Source: Tenacibaculum sp. MAR_2010_89
GTDB taxonomy: Bacteria; Bacteroidota; Bacteroidia; Flavobacteriales; Flavobacteriaceae
Direction: 5' to 3'
NCBI RefSeq assembly: GCF_900105985.1
Contig: NZ_FNUB01000005.1
Location: 2,542,001 to 2,606,000, forward strand
Length of the DNA: 64,000 nucleotides
Shown here piece after piece: positions 56,786-64,000 of this stretch (its first letter is position 1; each line of letters begins with the position of its first letter). The notes under the pieces are model-generated. The model worked only from the letters and a program-made list of their open reading frames with translations. It searched no databases and had not been told where the DNA came from. The position numbers and the translations under genes are program-made.

Positions 56786-58127
56786 GATTAAAAGGTATAA
56801 TCCACTTTTTATGTTTAAAACTCTCTTTTTGTTTCATTAGATCTGTCTTTGGATCTATGTATAATTGACTCATTCTTCCATTTAAAGCTACATAACTGTC
56901 TACATATACTTCTACATTTTTATGCCCCTGACTTTTAAAATGATTTCCTAAATAATGTGCATATTCTAAAATAAAATCTGGCTGAAAACTCATTTGTTTT
57001 TCCTGAAAAGAAGTTAAAAAATCATCATTTTCAACATAAAAAAACTTTCCTGATTCTCCATCTACTATTTTAAAAACTGAGTAACCAGCTTTTTCAATTA
57101 ACATTACTCTCCATGAAAATCGAAACCCCTCTTCTGTCCAAAATAACTCACCTGGATATAATAAATATCTCCATGGCAATATTATTTGAAAAGTTAAAAA
57201 TAATCCTACTCCAACTAATAATAAACTCTTCTTAATTTTTGAATAATTATAATTTGTTATTGAAGTAATGGAAATAGTTTTTTTATTATTTAATAGTTTT
57301 TTTAATTTATTTATAATTTTTTGATGAAAACTATCATCAAAAAAGATTAATGTACCTACTATCATTATAAAAGGAAACATCCCAATAGGAAATAAAATCC
57401 TAGTAAATACATGAAAGAAAACTACTAAAACAAATGCATATGTTCTTGTTTTCTTAGCTAATAATAAAAAAGGTATTGTTAAGTCATATATTGCTCCTGA
57501 CCAACTCATACTGTAATGAAACCATTCCAGTTGCATCAAATTATTACCTATAATTGGCAAATCATATTTTGATGGCAGCCATATTTTTAAAGGCATGGCC
57601 CTTAATAACCAGTCAGAATTTAATTTTGCTAACCCCGCATAAAAATAAACTATTCCTAACAAAATCTTAATACTATCTACAGTCCATTTAGGTATATTTA
57701 CATACCTTGTTTTCTTTAGATAACTATCTAATGAAAAAGATTTATTAGCAGGTAAAAAACATAATAAAAAGCTCATTAAACTGATAAAATAATAATGATT
57801 AAGATATGTTGTCTTATCCATTAATTCAATAAAAGTAAAGCTTAGAAAAAAAGTAATAATAGAAATTCGGTATTTAAATCCGATTGCAATAAACAAAGCA
57901 GATAAACCGCAAATAAAAAAAATAACATAAGTAAAATTACCTACAGGTTTTACCCACTCAAAACCGTAATACGAAAAATGAAATGTTGGTTCTAAATACA
58001 ATTTTTCAATCCAACCATTTAACCAAAACCTAATTATACTCAATAACATCATTACTCCAAAAAATAGTCTAAATACTATTAATGGAGCAATGTTTGTTTG
58101 TTTTGATAAATATTTTTTTAAAAGCAT
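56760..58127 (-). CDS. HTTM-domain membrane protein
   Basis: 455 residues with about eight to nine membrane helices in the first 330, then a soluble C-terminal part with no helix. The HTTM domain is shared with vitamin K-dependent gamma-carboxylase; WNGWIEKLYLEPTFHFSYYGFEW, a similar helix pattern and VYFYAGLAKLNSDWLLRAMPL are typical. No carboxylation substrate is known in bacteria of this kind. It is embedded in an iron-uptake operon, which recurs in flavobacteria. Its function in iron uptake is not established. Confidence 0.85.
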   Translation of the reverse strand: MLLKKYLSKQTNIAPLIVFRLFFGVMMLLSIIRFWLNGWIEKLYLEPTFHFSYYGFEWVKPVGNFTYVIFFICGLSALFIAIGFKYRISIITFFLSFTFIELMDKTTYLNHYYFISLMSFLLCFLPANKSFSLDSYLKKTRYVNIPKWTVDSIKILLGIVYFYAGLAKLNSDWLLRAMPLKIWLPSKYDLPIIGNNLMQLEWFHYSMSWSGAIYDLTIPFLLLAKKTRTYAFVLVVFFHVFTRILFPIGMFPFIMIVGTLIFFDDSFHQKIINKLKKLLNNKKTISITSITNYNYSKIKKSLLLVGVGLFLTFQIILPWRYLLYPGELFWTEEGFRFSWRVMLIEKAGYSVFKIVDGESGKFFYVENDDFLTSFQEKQMSFQPDFILEYAHYLGNHFKSQGHKNVEVYVDSYVALNGRMSQLYIDPKTDLMKQKESFKHKKWIIPFNHEIKIKGL

Positions 58128-58195
58128 TTGTTGACAAAAAACTGTCTATATCTTACCTGGTGCTATTCTTTTTTAACAATTATGATTAATAATTA

Positions 58196-59299
58196 TTAAT
58201 CACCATCAGCATCAACATAGTCAACATTTACATTAAAAGCTTGTAACATATCAACTTTTAATAATACAACAGCTTTTTGAAGTTCATCATAAGCTTTTGT
58301 CATTTTTGTATTATCGTCTGCTATTTGTTGATTAAAATTTGAGTTTAATGTATTAATCTGAGCTTTAGCGGCATCAAATTGAGCGTTAATTTTAGTAGCC
58401 AAATCATTTTTATTTAGTGCATTTAAATACGCTTTAAAGCTACTACCTTCAGTACTTGATTTAAAGTAAGTACCATTAAATAAAGCTTTCACAGCAAACA
58501 ATGATTCTAAAGCTAACTCTTTAGATATTGTTTTTTTATAAAAAGCTTCAACTTTTTCAGGTAATACAGTTGAAGAAAAATTTCCAGCTGGAATACCTAT
58601 TTTAACTGCTCGTAATCTTTTTTCGTAGTAAAAGATATAATCATTTACAAATTTGTTTAAAGAACTAGTTGCTGTGTTCCCTGTACTTGTAACAAATTTT
58701 TCTCTATAAGTTCCTTCCCAATCATTTACTACTGCAACTGCAGTTTCATTAATTTTTTGAACTACATCCGTTACATATTTTTTATAATTAGCAGCTTTAG
58801 AATTTGTTGTATATTTTTCTAAAATTTCAGTATCATTAACTCCTGTTCCATGTAATAAAAAATCTAATGCAGGAAAGCCTTGTGCATCATGATTGTTTGG
58901 ATGTGTAAAATCATATCCTCCATTAGTAATATTACTTTCTATATCAGCTTTAGAAACAGGATATATATTAATAAAATTAACAAACTCTAATTCTTCTGCT
59001 TTACCAATATTAAACATAGCTACATACTGCCATGATTTATAGGCATTGTACCAAGATGTTCTCAAATTATCAAGAGTTGACTGAGTAGGACTGTTTGTAA
59101 AAGCAGAAGATTTAGTTTTTAAATCAACAACTTTATTTTTAAATTCTTTAAACGAAGGTATAATAATGTTATCAGCTACATTCGTTAAAATTTTGCTTCT
59201 ATCAAAAGTATCATCTGTTTTATTATCTGGATTGTCAGAACTTGAACTACATGCTACCCCCAACATTGTAAGCACTAGTATAAATAAACCTTTCTTCAT
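58196..59299 (-). CDS. imelysin-family lipoprotein
   Basis: 367 residues with a lipoprotein signal (TMLGVACSSS). Same layout as the gene at 49778: FNIGKAEELEFVNFINIYPVS, NHDAQGFPALDFLLHGTG and a C-terminus ending DADGD. The metal-site-like HGTG and acidic residues are kept here. A palindrome-like iron-box candidate lies at its promoter. It begins the run that continues with HTTM, TonB receptor and fbpABC. Confidence 0.9.
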   Translation of the reverse strand: MKKGLFILVLTMLGVACSSSSDNPDNKTDDTFDRSKILTNVADNIIIPSFKEFKNKVVDLKTKSSAFTNSPTQSTLDNLRTSWYNAYKSWQYVAMFNIGKAEELEFVNFINIYPVSKADIESNITNGGYDFTHPNNHDAQGFPALDFLLHGTGVNDTEILEKYTTNSKAANYKKYVTDVVQKINETAVAVVNDWEGTYREKFVTSTGNTATSSLNKFVNDYIFYYEKRLRAVKIGIPAGNFSSTVLPEKVEAFYKKTISKELALESLFAVKALFNGTYFKSSTEGSSFKAYLNALNKNDLATKINAQFDAAKAQINTLNSNFNQQIADDNTKMTKAYDELQKAVVLLKVDMLQAFNVNVDYVDADGD

Positions 59300-59307
59300 T
59301 ATAATTA

Positions 59308-59324
59308 TTTCTATTTATTCTAAA
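59308..59324 (-). promoter_or_regulatory. candidate operator of the third imelysin gene
   Basis: On the minus strand TTTAGAATAAATAGAAA has the same 6-5-6 layout as the elements at 46932 and 60656. A perfect -7 element TATATTTG lies just upstream (59331-59338), so the element sits at the expected transcription start, where a repressor would block elongation or initiation. Confidence 0.45.
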
Positions 59325-59335
59325 TAAGTGCAAAT

Positions 59336-59370
59336 ATATAAAAAAAGTAGCTGAGTAAACAGCTACTTTT
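59336..59370 (-). terminator. terminator of the DUF4856 gene
   Basis: AAAAGTAGCTG (59343-59353) and CAGCTACTTTT (59360-59370) with a six-base loop, followed by T7 on the minus strand, 26 bases after the stop. It separates DUF4856 from the next gene's promoter. Confidence 0.85.
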
Positions 59371-59395
59371 AATATCATTTAACGAGACTTAAATA

Positions 59396-60583
59396 TTATT
59401 TTGCTTGATCTACAGTAAAACCATAAACAGCAGCTATTCTAGTAGACATATCATCTAACGTTTTAGTTGTTAGTGTCCAAAAACCATTACCCGCTTGTAA
59501 CGCTGTTAAGAAACCTTCTATTTCTGCTACTGGTAAATGAGCTTTTCCAGATGTATCTTGAGTGAAACGTAAAGAGTGAACAAACCCGTAACCTTCAGAT
59601 AAATCATGAAATGCTGAAGCTTTATCTGTTGCTAAAGTAGCTTTACCTGCTTGTAAATAATGTACAGCTCTAACTGCAATTACTTTAGAGACAGCTTTCT
59701 TAAGAATAACTATTTGTTGATCTCTTAATGTATAATTTTTTGCAACAATTGCAGCTCTTCCTAATTTAAAAGCTTCATAAATTTCTTTAGCAATACCTTT
59801 AAAATTAGAATTTCCATCAACTTTAGCTAAATACTTGTTTAAAAAGCTATCTGCACCTAATTTTGGAGATGCACCATCAACTTCTGCACCATATAAATAT
59901 CCATAAGCTTCATCCCACTTATGCTCCATGGTAGTATAATTTTTACCTGTAGCTAAAGTTCCCGCATCATTATCAGCTACATTAGTAGCTTCATCTAACA
60001 CTTTCTTACTTAAATAATTATTCAACATTTGATCTACCATTAATGCACCTATTAATGATTTAGCAAATGCTTGATTATATTCTAATCCTTTAGCATTAAC
60101 ATAACGAGTAGATCCTCCTCCAGCTTCTTGAATTTTACCGGCAGTTCCTGCTACTGCATTTGTTGCCCAATTAGGGAATACTTCAGATACTTGACTAGAA
60201 ATATAACCGTCAAATTTAGCTTTAATAGCATTTGCCTCCGTAGTATTCGACGCAAAATAATCAGCAGAAGCAGCAGTTTTACTCCTAACATTTTTAGAAG
60301 AAGTGTTTAAAGTTGCATCAGTAAAATCATTATTTCCTGCTGCATGTGTAAACATTCCATCTAACTTAGCCTTTGTATTAGTTGATACTTTTAATGCACT
60401 AACCAATTCTTCAGCCATTTTAATTCTAGTTGTTTGACCCGAATAACTAACACTCGTATTCCCTCCCCTATTGAATACATAAGTTGCAGGAGCTTCTACT
60501 GGTGGTGTTACTACTTCATCACTTGAACATGAAGAAAACATAATAGCAAAAATAGCTACTGCTGAAAATATAACCCTTTTCAT
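59396..60583 (-). CDS. DUF4856 lipoprotein
   Basis: 395 residues with a lipoprotein signal (FAIMFSSC, Cys19) followed by DUF4856, a family recurrently found with imelysins, di-haem proteins and HTTM proteins in Bacteroidota. Recognisable segments are TTRIKMAEELVSALK, YTTMEHKWDEAYGYLYGAEVDG and HDLSEGYGFVHSLRF. The histidine and acidic pairs could bind metal, as in imelysin. Its promoter carries the same tandem elements as the first imelysin operon, so both are likely co-regulated by iron. Confidence 0.85.
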   Translation of the reverse strand: MKRVIFSAVAIFAIMFSSCSSDEVVTPPVEAPATYVFNRGGNTSVSYSGQTTRIKMAEELVSALKVSTNTKAKLDGMFTHAAGNNDFTDATLNTSSKNVRSKTAASADYFASNTTEANAIKAKFDGYISSQVSEVFPNWATNAVAGTAGKIQEAGGGSTRYVNAKGLEYNQAFAKSLIGALMVDQMLNNYLSKKVLDEATNVADNDAGTLATGKNYTTMEHKWDEAYGYLYGAEVDGASPKLGADSFLNKYLAKVDGNSNFKGIAKEIYEAFKLGRAAIVAKNYTLRDQQIVILKKAVSKVIAVRAVHYLQAGKATLATDKASAFHDLSEGYGFVHSLRFTQDTSGKAHLPVAEIEGFLTALQAGNGFWTLTTKTLDDMSTRIAAVYGFTVDQAK

Positions 60584-60655
60584 CTTTATTTAGATTTAGT
60601 TTTAATAAATATTTGACGACAAAAATACAATACTAAGCAAAACACACAAAGTTTA

Positions 60656-60672
60656 ATTAGATTTATTTTAAA
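60656..60672 (-). promoter_or_regulatory. candidate operator of the DUF4856 gene
   Basis: On the minus strand TTTAAAATAAATCTAAT, followed at once by TAAACTTTG, matches the imelysin-operon element and -7 box at 46932-46957 in order and spacing. A second stretch AAATCTAAATAAA directly precedes the ATG (60585-60597), again as in front of the first imelysin gene. Confidence 0.45.
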
Positions 60673-60784
60673 TAAAAACAACAAAGGCTCTATCACTCAT
60701 ACTTATTTTACTGACGTTCATGACATTAAACCTATTAATTAAAACTAAAAAAAGTATATTTAGAATACATTATTAACTAACTAA

Positions 60785-61210
60785 ATGTTTTTTAAAGCTA
60801 TGAATACTTCTAACGACATCTTCATTAAAAGAAAAGCTATAGTAAAAACATATAAAATAAAAGGAACCATTGGTGAAGTTAACAACCCAAAAGCTTTTGT
60901 TATACACTTTTCATTAACGGTATCCCCTTCTAAAAATATAGTTTCAGGTATAGTAAAGATTAGGCAAGAAATAAACAAACAATGTATTAAACTTAATGTT
61001 GTAGGAAAGATAGAAGCATCTAATTATTATACAAATAATAACGTTGTTCATTTATTTGGTGAGTATTTAGTATCTCTCCCCCCTTTAACTATAGGATGTT
61101 ATTTAGAAAAGTTTACTGCTTGCTTAGAAGTTGACAATAATTGGAATGGTATAGGTAGTTTTATTAGTGGGGCAAAAAATGAAAATAATATCCCTGTAAA
61201 GTCAATTTGA
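60785..61210 (+). CDS. unknown beta-rich protein, possibly DUF1842-like
   Basis: 141 residues, no signal peptide, predicted beta-sandwich. The run PKAFVIHFSLTVSPSKNIVSG, then GKIEASNYY, LFGEYLVSLPPLTIG and EKFTACLEVDNNWNGIGSF, fits my memory of DUF1842 domains (strand, G-x-G turn, G-x-(F/Y) strand, late W-x-x-G). Not verified. An ATG five codons downstream (60800) is an alternative start. First of four same-strand small genes with no recognisable partner outside. Confidence 0.5.
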   Translation: MFFKAMNTSNDIFIKRKAIVKTYKIKGTIGEVNNPKAFVIHFSLTVSPSKNIVSGIVKIRQEINKQCIKLNVVGKIEASNYYTNNNVVHLFGEYLVSLPPLTIGCYLEKFTACLEVDNNWNGIGSFISGAKNENNIPVKSI

Positions 61211-61364
61211 TTTTTATTGCTATAAAACGATATCCACCTTTTGTTAATCAATCTTTTATAACCTTTAAAATTACGCTTGCCATTGTTTTTATATCACTTA
61301 AGGTAAAATTACAGCTATAACTAGCTATTAATTATACTTTTATATTAACGTTTAACCTACTCAA

Positions 61365-62117
61365 ATGACTACAGTAAAAACTGATCAAAAAAAAGTACCC
61401 AAAGAAAATACTGAAGGTATTTCTCCGAAAGTTATTAGCGAATTAAGCAAAGAAATTAATAATATGCTATCTTATGCTATATACAATGGCATAATAATTA
61501 ATACCCAAATAAATAATTTAATACAAAACAGTAGCGTTGATGATTTAATTAATGCTCATAATTTATTATCCAAAAATATAGCGCCAGCTACGCCAAAATC
61601 TATAGAATTTACAAAAAAACTACGTTCATCAGAAAGTGGAAAATCAATATTCAATAAACTACCTTTAGTACGTAATTTAATTTTACTAGCTCTTTTATTT
61701 TTAATTCTTTTCATTATTACTGGCTTGTCTCCTAAAGTAAATAATCACTCACTTGATGAAGGCATAATGAATAACAATGGTTTTTCATTACTACTAAATT
61801 TAACTTTTCTTTCATCAATATCTGGTTTAGGAGTCTTATTCTTTCTGTTAAAAAAGGTTAGTGACTCAATTAAAAACACAACTCTTGTTGCCGAAGAATC
61901 AATATCATATATAGCTCAAATAACATTAGGAATAATCGCAGGATTAATTATGTCAGAAATTATTTCTTTTTATTCCACCGATCCAAAAAACATTGATCTT
62001 TTTAGTAAAAGTATTTTAGCTTTAATTGGAGGCTTTTCATCTGATGCAATTTTCAGCGTTTTACAAGGAATAATTGATAGGATTAAATCAATTTTCACCT
62101 CTCCAATCATTAAATAA
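61365..62117 (+). CDS. unknown four-TM membrane protein
   Basis: 250 residues. A cytoplasmic helical N-terminal part (1-100) with AIYNGIIINTQINNLIQNSSVDDLIN and PATPKSIEF, two membrane helices (about 103-122 and 139-165), a coiled segment (167-182), then two more (about 183-205 and 220-235) and a basic amphipathic tail DRIKSIF. The pair of segments (KSILALIGGFSSDAIF and the basic tail) looks like a conserved C-terminal module I cannot name. Function unknown. Confidence 0.55.
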   Translation: MTTVKTDQKKVPKENTEGISPKVISELSKEINNMLSYAIYNGIIINTQINNLIQNSSVDDLINAHNLLSKNIAPATPKSIEFTKKLRSSESGKSIFNKLPLVRNLILLALLFLILFIITGLSPKVNNHSLDEGIMNNNGFSLLLNLTFLSSISGLGVLFFLLKKVSDSIKNTTLVAEESISYIAQITLGIIAGLIMSEIISFYSTDPKNIDLFSKSILALIGGFSSDAIFSVLQGIIDRIKSIFTSPIIK

Positions 62118-62143
62118 ATTTATAAAAAATTTTAGGGGAAATT

Positions 62144-62214
62144 GGGTAGATACAAACTAAGAACTACTTCAATTTTAAAAGTTTTCTTTATACTTTTAGT
62201 TATGATATCTACCC
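62144..62214 (+). promoter_or_regulatory. structured leader (long inverted repeat) before lipoprotein gene
   Basis: GGGTAGATA (62144-62152) pairs with TATCTACCC (62206-62214), and inside it AACTAA (62155-62160) pairs with TTAGTT (62196-62201). The stem ends 26 bases before the lipoprotein ATG. It could be a regulatory leader RNA, a processed small RNA, or an operator pair. Confidence 0.4.
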
Positions 62215-62240
62215 TTATTTTTTTATTAAAAACTTAAAAA

Positions 62241-62828
62241 ATGAAACTATCTATTTTAAAACTTTCTTTTATCTGCCTATTACTTACTGCATGTGCAACT
62301 GTGCCTAAATCAACCGTTACGCTAACTAAACAAGTAATTGACGAAGCAAATAGTATGCATAATTTAAATATAAGTTTAGTAAAACAACTTTTTAGTGAGC
62401 GTAAAGCACGGTTAAGTAATTTTATTGAAACTAAATATACTCCTACATTAATTAATAAATACAAAAAACTTTTGCCAGATTCAGTAAATTATAAAAACGA
62501 ATTAAGCAACATTATAAAAAGTATTTTACCTGTTATTGAAACTAAAAAAGATTCTTTAAATAATTTATTAGATGCACAAGAAAAAGTAATTATTTCTAAA
62601 CTAACTAATAACTATAAAACATATAGTAAAGCATCAACTTCTTTACAAAATTTAATCAATTCTATTGCAAAAGTAAATGCTACAGAAAAAGACGCTTTAT
62701 TAGCTATAGATAATTTAACTGGCAACAAAATTGATGTAACAAAAGTAGAAGATAATTTGAATGATTTTTTAAACAAAACATCGACTATTTTGAATAAACT
62801 AACTCCTTTTGAAAAATTATTAAAATAA
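62241..62828 (+). CDS. unknown helical lipoprotein
   Basis: 195 residues with a lipoprotein signal (LLLTAC, Cys18). The mature part is one long helical domain, with SMHNLNISLVKQLFSERKARLSNFIETKY near the start and a C-terminal SKASTSLQNLINSIA, suggesting coiled coils or a helical bundle. Charged and rich in Lys, Asn and Leu. No family recognised. It follows the four-TM gene and precedes the 89-residue gene by four bases, so at least these two are an operon. Confidence 0.6.
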   Translation: MKLSILKLSFICLLLTACATVPKSTVTLTKQVIDEANSMHNLNISLVKQLFSERKARLSNFIETKYTPTLINKYKKLLPDSVNYKNELSNIIKSILPVIETKKDSLNNLLDAQEKVIISKLTNNYKTYSKASTSLQNLINSIAKVNATEKDALLAIDNLTGNKIDVTKVEDNLNDFLNKTSTILNKLTPFEKLLK

Positions 62829-62832
62829 TATT

Positions 62833-63102
62833 ATGAGCACAATTAACTGGAATAAAATAGCAAATGAAGCAGCCTCACAAACTGACTCTGAATTCAATAC
62901 ACAAATAGCAAGTTTAACTAATTTAAATATTACAGAAGTAGATACATTTATTCAAGAAAGTAATATTTCTAATGCTAATGCATTAAAAGTATTAAAAATA
63001 ATAGACAATGCTACTGATAATAACAACAGTAAGGCTACTGCTATTTCTACAATTGAAAATGGTGTTAATTTCTTAGTTAAATTAGCTTCAAAAATAGTTT
63101 AA
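62833..63102 (+). CDS. small unknown helical protein
   Basis: 89 residues, acidic, no signal peptide or membrane segment. Asn/Thr/Ile-rich, with several likely helices (NWNKIANEAASQT; ALKVLKIIDNAT; GVNFLVKLASKIV). The amphipathic C-terminal helix could touch a membrane or protein partner. Four bases after the lipoprotein gene. No family recognised; the composition is similar to its neighbours, which argues against a spurious frame. Confidence 0.5.
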   Translation: MSTINWNKIANEAASQTDSEFNTQIASLTNLNITEVDTFIQESNISNANALKVLKIIDNATDNNNSKATAISTIENGVNFLVKLASKIV

Positions 63103-63146
63103 TCTCTATGAAAACTCCTTAAAACATAAAAACCTTAGAAATAAAA

Positions 63147-64000
63147 CTATATTTTTTGTTCTAATCTAAATTCATATTTCAATTTAAATATGCCCCTTTC
63201 AACCACAATTCTAATTCTCTTATTAGGTTTGGTTTGAAATAAATTTGCTATTTCATTAAGTGAATACTCATGAGCTTCCTTACCATTAAGCTGTTTTATA
63301 ATATCTCCTTCTATTATTCCAGCTTTCTCTGCTGGTGAATCTTTTACAATTTTATTAACTTTATAAGAAGGTTTAAACTTATAACTATAACTTGTAACAA
63401 AAGAAACTATGTGTCCCGGTTTAGAATCTTCTTTTCTAGAATATCCATTATGTTTCATTGAGTTCTTCTGTTCTTTTACTAATTCTTCTCCATTATAAAT
63501 TATCTGTAAACCACTCATATTATAATAAAACCCTTTTTTCAACGATCCATTCTTTTTTAGTATTACTTTTTTATTTGGGTAATCAATCCATACTTTAAAT
63601 CTTCTTAATATATTTCCTCCAATACTTCCATCTCGCTTTTTAAAACTTCTAGCATTAATTGTTGTAGCTGAATCTAAAAATGAAACTGTTGGTTCTTCTA
63701 TAATATACTTACCAATTTCTAACTTAGGCACTCTACTTCTTTTACCATAAATTGTTCCACTTAAACCTTCTCCTAGAATATCAACAAAAAACTTTTCAGG
63801 AACCTTTATTTCTTCTTTTGACCCTTCAAATAACCATAAAGCATCACTTCCTCCAGAATCTATAAGCATTTTTACAGGTATATTATTTCCTGCACTATCT
63901 ATTTTTATACTAACATTTATATAAGGTTTATTCCTATAAAACTCTACATCTAATTTTTCACAAGATCGACACTTAGGTTCTTTATACTTTTCAGGTTTAT
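63147..64000 (-). CDS. retropepsin-like aspartic protease with PDZ domain, 5'-truncated
   Basis: The reading frame is open to the window edge, so the true start lies outside; an internal ATG at 63869 would cut into the active site. The aspartic motif is VKMLIDSGGSDALWLF. After it come GTIYGKRSRVPKLEIGKY, SIGGNILRRFKVWIDYPNKKVIL (second-lobe and A-x-x-K pattern of clan AA proteases), and a PDZ domain from about 160 residues after the motif (VNKIVKDSPAEKAGIIEGDIIKQLNGKEA). Periplasmic location is likely for this type. Upstream CRSCEKLD adds a Cys-x-x-Cys near the edge. Confidence 0.82.
   Translation of the reverse strand, partial: KPEKYKEPKCRSCEKLDVEFYRNKPYINVSIKIDSAGNNIPVKMLIDSGGSDALWLFEGSKEEIKVPEKFFVDILGEGLSGTIYGKRSRVPKLEIGKYIIEEPTVSFLDSATTINARSFKKRDGSIGGNILRRFKVWIDYPNKKVILKKNGSLKKGFYYNMSGLQIIYNGEELVKEQKNSMKHNGYSRKEDSKPGHIVSFVTSYSYKFKPSYKVNKIVKDSPAEKAGIIEGDIIKQLNGKEAHEYSLNEIANLFQTKPNKRIRIVVERGIFKLKYEFRLEQKI

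Noticed and set aside
1-64000. Insertion sequences, prophage, CRISPR arrays, rRNA or tRNA genes
   Set aside because: No transposase, integrase or phage proteins, no regular 25-40 base repeats with spacers, and no cloverleaf or rRNA-like sequence was noticed on reading.

Overview
The window is AT-rich chromosome of a marine-type flavobacterium (Bacteroidota, Flavobacteriaceae; Tenacibaculum or Polaribacter would fit, but the genus is inferred). Signs are the LpxC-FabZ fusion, PorX, a PorV/PorQ-type outer-membrane protein, CarboxypepD_reg-type TonB receptors, SPI and SPII signal peptides, TAnnTTTG-type -7 promoter elements and very low GC. I found no rRNA, tRNA, insertion sequence, prophage or CRISPR array.

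Layout. 1-3.7 kb (-): an ATP-grasp glutathione-synthetase-like enzyme, a sulfurtransferase broken by one extra A in an A-run, a small TerB-like protein and the start of a likely N-formylglutamate amidohydrolase, plus a dicarboxylate/amino-acid symporter. 3.8-8.5 kb: a DUF937 protein, a HupE plus membrane-anchor pair, and a TonB receptor. 8.7-11.1 kb (+): a lipoprotein-anchored LytS-like kinase and LytTR regulator, divergent from that receptor. 11.1-15.0 kb: fabG and an M16 protease. 15.1-22.2 kb (-): a lipid A operon (HD hydrolase, lpxD, lpxC-fabZ, lpxA, efp, second lpxD-like gene, sucD). 22.3-26.1 kb (+): porX, a DUF1287 protein, tsaE and alanine dehydrogenase.

26.1-33.0 kb is the most unusual locus. 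An OmpR-type two-component system is divergent from four genes: a carrier-less amino-acid adenylation enzyme, a six-TM FAD/NAD(P) reductase-like membrane protein, an enoyl-CoA hydratase and an outer-membrane-type protein. The first two together look like a split version of the fungal TmpL/TmpB architecture. The divergent promoter holds four TGAT boxes at an exact 11-bp period, as expected for an OmpR-family operator.

33.1-46.8 kb is mostly housekeeping: recQ, kdsD, tatC, lptB, pssA, a YheT hydrolase, a PorV/PorQ-type protein, an Lnb/DUF4105 protein, aroQ and guaB. 47.0-60.6 kb is a large iron-uptake region: three imelysin-family lipoproteins, a di-haem oxidoreductase, FbpABC-type Fe(III) import, a TonB receptor, an HTTM membrane protein and a DUF4856 lipoprotein. 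Three of its promoters carry a related 17-bp element. 60.8-63.1 kb is a cassette of four small uncharacterised genes: a possible DUF1842-like beta protein, a four-TM protein, a helical lipoprotein and an 89-residue protein. The window ends in a 5'-truncated aspartic protease with a PDZ domain.

All functional calls come from reading motifs and remembered family features; no database search was run.
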